NCBI GenBank assembly: GCA_027669525.1
Contig: JAQEDJ010000030.1
Coordinates: forward strand, 1 to 27,393
DNA from: Coriobacteriaceae bacterium AM48-5
GTDB taxonomy: Bacteria; Actinomycetota; Coriobacteriia; Coriobacteriales; Coriobacteriaceae
Direction: 5' to 3'
DNA length: 27,393 bases
The first letter of the stretch is position 1, and the number at the start of each line of letters is the position of its first letter. The position numbers and the translations under genes are program-made. The notes below the pieces were generated by a model. That model saw only the letters and a program-made list of their open reading frames with translations. It did no database searches and was not told where the DNA came from. Positions 1 through 6,856 of this stretch are shown piece after piece.

Positions 1-94
1 ACCTGCGGAAACGAGGTGATGGCCAGGTGCCGGGAGCTATCTCCGCGTTGCGCTAGCTGCGGAAACGCGTGTTCCGTTCAGGCTGTTGCGTTGA

Positions 95-211
95 GATTGA
101 AAATCAACCAAAACAATTTAAGCATGTGTAGATGTTGATTGATTAACGATTGCTAGACCTCGTGCGACCTCCGATGAGTACAATCGGTCGAGCAAATGTT
201 GACCAATCAAC
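95..211. promoter_or_regulatory. Upstream region of the dehydrogenase operon with three TTGA/TCAA palindromes
   Basis: Three similar inverted repeats lie ahead of the alcohol dehydrogenase start: TTGA-aaa-TCAA at 97-107, GTTGATTGATTAAC (imperfect) at 134-147 and GTTGACCAATCAAC at 198-211. The last ends about 20 bases before the start codon. Repetition of one palindromic motif in a leader suggests operator sites for a dimeric regulator, but no regulator gene is adjacent and no convincing -35/-10 pair was found. Bases 1-94 hold only a 10-base direct repeat, TGCGGAAACG at 4-13 and 58-67, and no gene that I can support. Confidence 0.3.
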
Positions 212-230
212 AAATGAAGGAGCTTCCTTT

Positions 231-1451
231 ATGCATCTAGCCCGCCGCGCCTGGTGCCGAACGTATCAAACGGTTTTTCGCATCGCATTGCCGGTGCTGC
301 CCTATACCGAGCCACGCATTTTAGAGCACGCTGAGGAAGTGCCCGCAGTGCTTCAAAAGCGTTCAATACACCATGTTCTTATCGTGACAGATCCCGGCAT
401 TGCCCGTCTGGGGCTCACGGCACCGCTCGAGACAGCGCTCGCGTCCAAGGGAATTAGCGCTGCGGTCTATGCCGAAACACGAGCGAACCCCACGGTCTCA
501 AACGTGGAGGAAGCGGCATCTCTGTATCGAGAGAGCGCCTGCCAGGCCATTATCGGCTTTGGCGGCGGTTCGGCCATGGACTGCGCCAAGGGCGTGGGCG
601 CGCGCATCGCGCAGCCAAAGAAGCCCATCAACAAGATGCGCGGCCTGTTGCGTATCCATCGTCGCCTGCCGCTGCTCATCGCCGTTCCCACCACGGCGGG
701 CACGGGAAGCGAGGTCACGCTTGCAGCGGTAATTACCGACGACGAGACGCACTACAAGTATCCCATTAACGACTTTGTGCTGATCCCGCGCTTTGCGGTG
801 CACGACCCCGAGTTTACGCGCGGCCTGCCCGCCTCCATTACGGGGCAAACGGGCATGGACGCCCTGACGCATGCCGTCGAGGCCTTTATCGGGCGCAGCA
901 CCACGCCCTATACGCGCAAGATGGCGCGCCAGGCGGTGCAGCTCATCCACGACAATTTGCTCGAGGCCTATGAGCACGGGGAGAACATGCGTGCGCGCCG
1001 CAATATGCTTTCGGCGGCGTATAAGGCGGGTGTTGCCTTTACGCGCTCCTATGTTGGATACGTCCATGCCATCGCGCACAGCCTGGGCGGGCGTTACGGG
1101 ATTCCCCACGGCTTGGCCAACGCCATCATCTTGCCGCACATGCTTCGTGCCTATGGCGAAGCCGCTGCTCCTAAACTCGCCGATCTCGCCCGCATGGCCG
1201 GTATCGCGCCGGCTAACGCGCATGACAGCCTGGCGGCCGAGGCCTTTATTGATTGGGTCGATCGAATGAACGCCGCCTTGGACATTCCCAAATATGTGAC
1301 GGGCATTCGCCGCTCCGACATTCCCGAAATGGCGGCACATGCCGATGCCGAGGCCAATCCGCTGTACCCCGTTCCGCTTTTGATGGACCGCCTGGAGCTC
1401 GAGCATATGTACGAAGTCGTCGCGGGTGGTATGTTTGAGGGCGAGAACTAG
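231..1451 (+). CDS. Iron-containing alcohol dehydrogenase
   Basis: A 406-residue member of the iron-dependent alcohol dehydrogenase family (group III), expected to interconvert an alcohol and an aldehyde with NAD(P) in the cytoplasm. The NAD-binding GGGSAMD motif is at residues 111-117. The metal-binding half contains GMDALTHAVEAF and HAIAHSLGGRYGIPHG, which supply the usual His ligands. The reading frame stays open upstream to 150, but ATG 231 is preceded by AAGGAG with good spacing and begins where family homology begins, so I prefer it. The stop lies 8 bases before the aldehyde dehydrogenase, so the two form an operon that can turn an alcohol into a carboxylate or run in reverse. The substrate cannot be read from the sequence. 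Confidence 0.9.
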   Translation: MHLARRAWCRTYQTVFRIALPVLPYTEPRILEHAEEVPAVLQKRSIHHVLIVTDPGIARLGLTAPLETALASKGISAAVYAETRANPTVSNVEEAASLYRESACQAIIGFGGGSAMDCAKGVGARIAQPKKPINKMRGLLRIHRRLPLLIAVPTTAGTGSEVTLAAVITDDETHYKYPINDFVLIPRFAVHDPEFTRGLPASITGQTGMDALTHAVEAFIGRSTTPYTRKMARQAVQLIHDNLLEAYEHGENMRARRNMLSAAYKAGVAFTRSYVGYVHAIAHSLGGRYGIPHGLANAIILPHMLRAYGEAAAPKLADLARMAGIAPANAHDSLAAEAFIDWVDRMNAALDIPKYVTGIRRSDIPEMAAHADAEANPLYPVPLLMDRLELEHMYEVVAGGMFEGEN

Positions 1452-1459
1452 GAGGGTCC

Positions 1460-2839
1460 ATGAACACCGAGGAAATTGCGCGCATCGTCGGCGATCAGCG
1501 CGCCTACTTTAAGACGCACGCTACGTTTGATATCGATGCTCGACGTCGTGCGCTCGTGAGTTTACGCGATGCGGTGCGGGCCCACGAGGCCGATATTGCC
1601 CATGCGCTCAAGACCGATTTGGGCAAGTCGCATGACGAGGCCTATATGTGCGAGATCGGCACGTCGCTTTCCGAGATCCGTCATCAGATTACGCACGTGG
1701 CCCGATGGAGCCGCCCGCGCCTGCGCCCGTGCGACCTCGCCAACGCCGTGAGTGTGTGCAAGACGCAAGCCGTGCCCTATGGCGTCACGCTCATCATGGC
1801 TCCGTGGAACTACCCGTTTTTGCTGACGCTCGAGCCGCTCGCTGGCGCCCTTGCCGCGGGCAATACCGTGGTCATCAAGCCGAGCGCCTATGCTCCGGCA
1901 TCGAGCGCGGTGCTCAAGCAAATCTGTGAAGAGGCATTTGATCCGCGCTTGGTGACGGTCGTCGAAGGCGGGCGCGCCGAGAACGAAGCGTTGCTCGATG
2001 AGTGCTGGGACAAGATCTTCTTTACCGGTAGCGTTCCGGTCGGCAAGCTCGTTATGGAGCGTGCAAGTAAAAACCTCACGCCCGTGACGCTTGAGCTGGG
2101 CGGAAAGAGTCCCTGCATCGTGGATGCGACGGCTAACTTGAAGGTCGCGGCACGCCGTATCGCCTTTGGTAAATGGCTCAACTTGGGGCAGACCTGCGTG
2201 GCGCCCGACTACCTGCTGGTCGACACGCGCGTGCACGACGAGCTGCTGGGTCTCATCAAGGAAGAGACCCGCCGTATGTTTGGCGAGCATCCGCTCGATA
2301 ACGAAGATTACGGGCATATCGTCAACGCCAAGCATTTTGCGCGCGTGCGCGGGCTGATCGATCCCGATAAGGTCGTGCTTGGAGGCGCCGCGCGCGAGGC
2401 TTCGCTCAAGATCGAGCCGACGATTTTGGACGGCGTGTCCCCCGATGACGCCGTGATGCAGGAGGAGATTTTCGGCCCCATCTTGCCGGTGCTGACGTTT
2501 GAGAGCCTAGGCGAGGCCGAGACGTTTATTACGGATCGTCCGACGCCGCTGGCCCTGTATATCTTTAGCCAGGACCGTGAGGTTCAGCAGCGCTTTGTGC
2601 GTTACGTGCCCTTTGGTGGTGGCTGTGTTAATGACACCATTATGCATTTGGCCACGAGCCATATGGGCTTTGGCGGCATGGGGGCGAGCGGTATGGGACA
2701 GTACCATGGACGCGAGAGCTTCGATACGTTTAGCCACAAGAAGAGCATCGTGAACAAGGCAACGTGGCTGGACGTGCCGTTCCGCTATGCCCCTTACGCA
2801 AGCTGGAAGCACAAGTTCGTGCGCATGTTTGTGCATTAG
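1460..2839 (+). CDS. Aldehyde dehydrogenase, class 3-like
   Basis: A 459-residue NAD(P)-dependent aldehyde dehydrogenase. Visible family features are the APWNYPF segment near residue 114, the FTGS cofactor motif at 188-191, the general-base Glu in LELGGKSP (about residue 212) and the catalytic Cys in GQTCVAPD (about 246). The short length and basic, aromatic C-terminus (WKHKFVRMFVH) fit the class 3 / fatty-aldehyde dehydrogenase group rather than the roughly 490-residue betaine-aldehyde type. ATG follows AGGAGGG, 8 bases after the alcohol dehydrogenase stop. The pair probably handles an alcohol-aldehyde-acid interconversion; the physiological substrate is unknown. Confidence 0.93.
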   Translation: MNTEEIARIVGDQRAYFKTHATFDIDARRRALVSLRDAVRAHEADIAHALKTDLGKSHDEAYMCEIGTSLSEIRHQITHVARWSRPRLRPCDLANAVSVCKTQAVPYGVTLIMAPWNYPFLLTLEPLAGALAAGNTVVIKPSAYAPASSAVLKQICEEAFDPRLVTVVEGGRAENEALLDECWDKIFFTGSVPVGKLVMERASKNLTPVTLELGGKSPCIVDATANLKVAARRIAFGKWLNLGQTCVAPDYLLVDTRVHDELLGLIKEETRRMFGEHPLDNEDYGHIVNAKHFARVRGLIDPDKVVLGGAAREASLKIEPTILDGVSPDDAVMQEEIFGPILPVLTFESLGEAETFITDRPTPLALYIFSQDREVQQRFVRYVPFGGGCVNDTIMHLATSHMGFGGMGASGMGQYHGRESFDTFSHKKSIVNKATWLDVPFRYAPYASWKHKFVRMFVH

Positions 2840-2846
2840 AAAAGGG

Positions 2847-2887
2847 TGCGGGTAATACGAACAGATGTTCCTATTACCCGCATTTTG
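2847..2887 (+). terminator. Hairpin terminator after the dehydrogenase operon
   Basis: A perfect 10-base stem, TGCGGGTAAT at 2847-2856 and ATTACCCGCA at 2873-2882, is followed by a short T-rich run. It starts 8 bases after the aldehyde dehydrogenase stop. The loop contains a second palindrome (GAACA-ga-TGTTC) that could extend the structure and is listed separately as an SOS-box-like site. Confidence 0.65.
2858..2871. promoter_or_regulatory. SOS (LexA) box-like palindrome
   Basis: CGAACAGATGTTCC matches the Bacillus-type LexA consensus CGAACRNRYGTTYC at every position. It lies 74 bases before the small membrane-peptide ORF at 2945. Its 11-base core AACAGATGTTC recurs at 22145-22155, upstream of the TerB cassette. 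The caveat is that it sits in the loop of the terminator hairpin, so its dyad symmetry might serve RNA folding instead. No strong -35/-10 pair is visible next to it; TAGACT at 2891-2896 is the best -10 candidate. Confidence 0.4.
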
Positions 2888-2944
2888 CGTTAGACTACTG
2901 CTATGGAGCACGGATGGGCCAACTCCCTTTAGAAGGGATTTGGT

Positions 2945-3028
2945 ATGAACGTAAGCGATGTTATTTCGTTATTGGCGTTGTTGATCGCGGCTATCGAACT
3001 CGGCCTGTTTATCGGCCGAATGAAATAG
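2945..3028 (+). CDS. 27-residue membrane peptide, putative holin-like toxin
   Basis: A 27-residue ORF: an N-terminal MNVSDVIS, one hydrophobic segment (about residues 7-23, with a central Glu), and a short basic tail GRMK. The AGAAGGG ribosome binding site is well placed before ATG. The architecture, V-x-x-V-I-S-L then about 16 hydrophobic residues then basic end, resembles short Hol_Tox/Fst-like type I toxin peptides of Gram-positive bacteria. The GC-rich segment just after the stop (CCGCCCCCGCG...GACGGC) may fold as a short structure, as I recall seeing after such genes. With the SOS-like box upstream it is analogous in layout to TisB-type damage-induced toxins. No antitoxin RNA can be confirmed from sequence alone. 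Confidence 0.55.
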   Translation: MNVSDVISLLALLIAAIELGLFIGRMK

Positions 3029-3064
3029 CCGCCCCCGCGTAAGCGAAGACGGCCACTTCTCACG

Positions 3065-3244
3065 ATGAAAACGTGTATCGGAGTTGGCAAGACCCGCAGC
3101 CACGGGTGCCATCCGTGTCCCTATCTTAGCTGTAAGCGTTCCGCCGCGCAAGCGTTGCGGCAAGCGATTGAAAGACGCGGACGGGATGAATTTGTGTCCG
3201 CACGGGCCCGTAGACTTCTCAACTATGTTGTGGATGCTCGCTAA
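3065..3244 (+). CDS. Possible 59-residue cysteine-containing small protein
   Basis: An ATG-initiated 59-codon ORF encodes a basic peptide with four Cys at residues 4, 15, 18 and 23 (HGCHPCPYLSCKR), followed by an Arg-rich amphipathic region. The Cys/His spacing could bind zinc. It ends 18 bases before the next small gene's start, with that gene's ribosome binding site in between, which would fit an operon. Against it, no ribosome binding site precedes ATG 3065 and no upstream alternative start exists before the in-frame stop at 3026. I do not recognise the family, and the ORF may be fortuitous. Confidence 0.25.
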   Translation: MKTCIGVGKTRSHGCHPCPYLSCKRSAAQALRQAIERRGRDEFVSARARRLLNYVVDAR

Positions 3245-3262
3245 TCGGTAATGGAGGCGCAC

Positions 3263-3442
3263 GTGTTTGATGACGATGACCTGTTCGATCTGACAGACGA
3301 TCCGTTTGAGTGGGATATGCTACTCGATGACGATGAGTTGGAGCAGGACCGTAAGAAGCGGCAGGGCAAGAAGGCGCGGGATGACGCTTCGAAAAAGCAG
3401 GACAAGCGTCGCCGAGGTCTGTTCGGCGGGCTCTTTGGGTGA
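3263..3442 (+). CDS. Small charged hypothetical protein
   Basis: A short protein of about 59 residues with an acidic N-terminal half (runs of Asp/Glu: FDDDDLFDLTDDPFEWD), a strongly basic Lys/Arg half, and a glycine-rich LFGGLFG end. No domain is recognised. The bipolar charge pattern looks like a disordered or nucleic-acid/protein-binding tail. I chose GTG 3263 because GGAGG lies 5 bases before it; the ATG at 3251 would contain that ribosome binding site and add only four residues. It is followed at once by a promoter for the phosphoesterase. Confidence 0.55.
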   Translation: MFDDDDLFDLTDDPFEWDMLLDDDELEQDRKKRQGKKARDDASKKQDKRRRGLFGGLFG

Positions 3443-3468
3443 CTGTCTCATCGCCGCGTCTGTATACT
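3439..3468 (+). promoter_or_regulatory. Sigma-70-type promoter for the phosphoesterase
   Basis: GTGACT (-35, 3439-3444) and TATACT (-10, 3463-3468, preceded by TG) are separated by 18 bases. This places transcription start near 3475, about 35 bases before ATG 3509. Confidence 0.5.
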
Positions 3469-3508
3469 AAACAGGTCTTATACGCGCTGCGAAATGAGGG
3501 CATAGACG

Positions 3509-4054
3509 ATGATGTGGTTTACCGCCGATCTGCACCTGGGCGATACGAATATCTTGCACGACGTGGATCGACCGTTTGATTCGGTCGAGGAGATGAACCG
3601 CAAGGTCATCGATGCCATCAATGAGTGCGTGGCTGTGGACGACCGCCTCTATATCCTGGGAGACTTTACGTATCGTTTGCCCATGGCGGAGGCAGTGCGC
3701 CTGCGCGAGCGCATCGAATGCCAGAACGTGACGCTCATCCGTGGTAACCATGATGGCGATTGGGGAGATCCGGACGCGCCGCACATTTGGGATGAGGTGC
3801 GCGATTATCTGGAGGTCGCCCCCGGTTACGCTAAGGGCCATCGCCTGGTAATGAGCCATTACCCCATGCTCAGCTGGAATGGCAAGGCGCGCGGCGCCAT
3901 CATGCTGCACGGGCACATTCACAGCAGGGGAGACCGCACCAACGCGCGCAATCGCGATCGCGAGCGCCCTATCTTTCGCTACGACGTTGGCCTCGATGCC
4001 AACAACTACAAGCCCGTTAGCCGCGACCAGATTCTCGGCTTCTTTGGACTGTAG
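3509..4054 (+). CDS. Calcineurin-like metallophosphoesterase
   Basis: A 181-residue single-domain phosphoesterase with the complete two-metal motif series: DLH at 7-9, GDF at 51-53, GNHD at 79-82, the SHYP histidine at 117 and HGHIHS at 134-139. Stand-alone proteins of this size hydrolyse phosphodiesters or phosphomonoesters; the substrate is not deducible. ATG 3509 or the adjacent ATG 3512 may be used; GAGGG lies about 10 bases upstream. It has its own promoter and is followed by a GGGACAG hairpin repeat, so it is probably monocistronic or partly terminated there. Confidence 0.88.
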   Translation: MMWFTADLHLGDTNILHDVDRPFDSVEEMNRKVIDAINECVAVDDRLYILGDFTYRLPMAEAVRLRERIECQNVTLIRGNHDGDWGDPDAPHIWDEVRDYLEVAPGYAKGHRLVMSHYPMLSWNGKARGAIMLHGHIHSRGDRTNARNRDRERPIFRYDVGLDANNYKPVSRDQILGFFGL

Positions 4055-4062
4055 CCCTCAAG

Positions 4063-4095
4063 CCACCACAAAGGGGACAGGCACCTTTGTGGTGG
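4063..4095. repeat. GGGACAG hairpin repeat, copy 1
   Basis: A perfect 12-base stem, CCACCACAAAGG and CCTTTGTGGTGG, with the loop GGACAGGCA. It starts 8 bases after the phosphoesterase stop. A near-identical element is at 4893-4923 and a diverged one at 18988-19020. It lacks a T-run, so it is a dispersed REP-like element more than a classical terminator, though it could attenuate transcription or stabilise mRNA 3' ends. Confidence 0.7.
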
Positions 4096-4118
4096 TCCTT
4101 GCATAGATTGGAGTCGCT

Positions 4119-4882
4119 ATGAAGCAATTGCTCATTCGTGCCGACGATATCGGTTATTCGTATGCCGTTAACCTGGGGATTGCCCGCAGTATCAATGAGG
4201 GCCTGGTGCGCTCGGCGGGACTTATGCCCAATATGCCCGAGGCCGAGCGTGGCTGGTCGCTCGTGGCGGATGTCGGCATTGCGGTGGGTCAGCATACCAA
4301 CGTGTGCTGGGCAAGCCGTGTGCCGACCCGGCGCTCATTCCGAGCATGCTCAACGAGAACGGCGAGTTCCATAGCAGCCGTACCTTCCGCGATCATTTTA
4401 AGCGCGGCGAGGAGTTGATAGACTTCGACGAGGCCTGCATCGAGATCCGCGCGCAGCATGACCGCTTTGTCGAGATCGTGGGCCGCGAGCCCGATTACTT
4501 TGAGGCCCATGCCGTCATGAGCAAAAACCTTAACCGAGCGATCTCGGCGGTTGCTCAGGAGCTGGGCCTTAAGGAGCAAAAGGCGAGCTTCGACCCCGCG
4601 GCTGTGGTGCATTGCGGAGATGCTGATCTGCGCATGGTGATGCGCTCGATGGAGCCGGGCTACGAGCCCAAAGAGGCAATCATGCAGACGGTTCGCGAGA
4701 TGGTGGACGGCGAGACGGTCGTCTTTGTGTGCCATCCGGGCTATCTCGATCGTTTTATCCTGGAGAACAGCTCGCTCACGACCGACCGCACCAAGGAAGT
4801 CGATGCGCTGATTGACCCCGAGCTTCGCACTTGGCTTGAGTCTCAACCTGATCTTCGCCTGATCGACTACCGCGACCTGTAA
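4119..4882 (+). CDS. YdjC/ChbG-family carbohydrate deacetylase-like protein (frame broken once)
   Basis: The reconstructed 254-residue protein belongs to the YdjC/ChbG/HpnK family of metal-dependent deacetylases acting on N-acetylated or acylated sugars. The N-terminus has the metal-binding ADDIGYS (Asp 9-10), followed by GQHTN (His 59), EAHAV in the middle and CHPGYLD near the end. The usual SHxHxH-type segment is reduced to EAHAV. The frame breaks at about 4307: adding one C (TGC-CTG-GGC) restores NVCLGKP and joins both halves without loss. ATG 4119 has GGAG six bases upstream. The gene lies between two copies of the same hairpin repeat. Confidence 0.8.
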
Positions 4883-4892
4883 GGACCCAAGT

Positions 4893-4923
4893 CACCACAA
4901 AGGGGACAGTCGCCTTTGTGGTG
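4893..4923. repeat. GGGACAG hairpin repeat, copy 2
   Basis: An 11-base perfect stem, CACCACAAAGG and CCTTTGTGGTG, with the loop GGACAGTCG, starting 10 bases after the deacetylase stop. It is nearly identical to copy 1 (4063-4095), differing at the outer bases and in the loop. Confidence 0.7.
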
Positions 4924-5022
4924 GTTCTGGCGCCGTTGCCATTATGGCGGCGGCGTCTTTTTTTGTCCGTGCGGCGCGGTAGAGTGTAGGCGGTTGAAAT
5001 TTGCGTCCATCGAGGAGCTGCC

Positions 5023-6777
5023 ATGAACGAGATCAAGTGCCCGCATTGCGGCGAAGTTTTTAAGGTCGATGCGTCCGGTTATGCGGATATCGTCAAGCAG
5101 GTGCGCGATGCCGAGTTCTCGCGCGACCTGGATGAGCGCGTGAAGGCGGTCCAGCGCGAGGGCGAGCAGGCACTGGAGCTTGAGCGCTCGCGCTCGACGG
5201 CTGCTTTGCAAAAGGCAGAGTCTCAGCGCGACGCTCAGCTTGTCGAGCAGAAGAATGCTGCAGCTCAGCAGCTGGCGCAAGAGGTTGCCAAGCGCGACGC
5301 TGAGCTTGCCGAGCTGCGCGCCAAGCTCGAAGGCGCTGCCGCAGAGCGCGAGAGTGCAAGTCAGCGCGCGGCGGTTGAGGCCCGTTCCGATGCTCAAAAG
5401 GAGAATGCCGAGCTTCAGCGCGAGATCGACAATTTACGTGCGCAGTTGGAGCGCAAAGATGATGAAGCCAGGCTTGCCGAGGCGGCGGCACGCAATGCAG
5501 CTCAAAACGACCTGTCCGCGCGCGACGCTCAGATTGCCGAGCTGCAGGCCAGGCTCGCCGCGGCGGACAAGGCCCAGGAGATGGCGCTTGCCGCTGCCGC
5601 GGCAGAGTCGCAGCGTGAGCTCGATGCCGCTCGCAGCGAGGCCGAGCGCGCGCTTACTGACTATCGCGCGAAGGTGCAAGAGAAGTTTTCCGCCGCAAGG
5701 CTCAGTCTGAGCAGGAGGCCGAGGGTCTGCGTGCGAAGCTGCGCGAGCAGGAGCTGATGGCAAAAATGAGCCTGTCTGAGGCGGTCGCCGCGGCGGAGCG
5801 TGAGCGTGATGAGGCGCGTGCCAAACTGACGAGCGAGCTGGCAGTGCGCGATTCGCGCGAGGAACAGGCCAAGGCGGCACACGAGCTCGAGCTTGCGCAG
5901 GCCAAACGTGCGAGCGATGATCTGATTCGCTACAAGGACGAAGAGATTGAGCGCCTTAAGGATATGAAGATTCGTCTGTCCACCAAGATGGTGGGCGAGT
6001 CGCTCGAGCAGCACTGCGAGACCGAGTTTAACCGTCTGCGCATGACGGCATTTCCTAACGCGTACTTCGAGAAGGATAACGATGCGTCCGAGGGCACCAA
6101 GGGCGACTTTATCTTCCGCGAGTGCGACGCGAGCGGCAACGAGGTCATTTCGATTATGTTCGAGATGAAAAACGAGAACGATGAGACCGCGACCAAGCAT
6201 AAAAACGAGGACTTCTTTAAGAAACTCGATCACGATCGTCGCCAGAAAGGCTGCGAGTATGCGGTGCTCTGCACCCTGCTGGAGCCTGAGAGCGAGCTCT
6301 ATAACGCGGGTATCGTCGACGTGAGTTACCGCTATGAGAAGATGTACGTGATCCGCCCGCAGTTCTTCATTCCCATGATCACGCTGCTGCGCAACGCCGC
6401 CATGGGTTCGCTGCGCTATAAACAGGAGCTAGCGGAGTACAAACAGCAGAATATCGATGTCACGAACTTCGAAGCCAAGATGGAAAAGTTCAAGGACGGC
6501 TTCTCGCGCAACTACAACCTGGCGAGTAAGCAATTCGAGTCGGCGATCAAGGAAATCGATGCCGCCATCAAGCAGCTCGAGAAGACCAAGGACGATTTGC
6601 GCCGCAGCACCGAGAATCTGCGCCTGGCCCACAACAAGGCCGATGAGCTTACCATCGCAAGCTCACGTGGGGCAACAAGACCATGAAGCGGCGTTTGACG
6701 AGGCGCGCGAGACCGCGCCGGAGACAAGCGATGCGCCAGCCGAGGCGGATTCGTATGAGGTCGAAGATGCCGAGTAA
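5023..6777 (+). CDS. DUF2130 coiled-coil protein with nuclease-like C-terminal domain (frame broken three times)
   Basis: The reconstructed protein is about 585 residues. It begins with a CPHCG knuckle (6-10), continues as a long Ala/Glu/Arg-rich coiled coil to about residue 320, and ends in the DUF2130 domain with GDFIF (about 361), FEMKNE (about 380) and KCEY/AVL-type strands, a pattern compatible with a PD-(D/E)XK nuclease fold. A second helical stretch and the family-typical end GN-x-TM-(K)-AAFDEAR follow. Frame repair is needed near 5697 (GCA-AAG-GCT), 6657 (ATC-GGC-AAG) and 6686 (ATG-AAA-GCG), each by one base. The coiled coil is longer than in typical 430-450-residue members. Its cellular role is unknown; nucleic-acid processing is inferred only. 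Confidence 0.78.
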
Positions 6778-6796
6778 GGCATAGCGGATAGTGCAA

Positions 6797-6834
6797 AAGC
6801 GGGGTCGCTGGCGATGTTGCCAGCGACCCCGCTT
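6797..6834. terminator. Strong bidirectional terminator
   Basis: A perfect 16-base stem (6797-6812 and 6819-6834) with the six-base loop GATGTT lies between convergent genes, 20 bases after the DUF2130 stop and 23 bases from the helicase stop. A-rich sequence precedes it and TTCGTTTCG follows, so it can serve both strands. Confidence 0.85.
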
Positions 6835-6856
6835 CGTTTCGTCCCATTCTGTTCGG

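Noticed and set aside
179..184. TACAAT as a -10 box for the dehydrogenase operon
   Set aside because: No acceptable -35 at 16-19 bases upstream.
498..1406. Long minus-strand open frame inside the alcohol dehydrogenase
   Set aside because: Antisense shadow of a well-supported enzyme; no ribosome binding site or recognisable domain.
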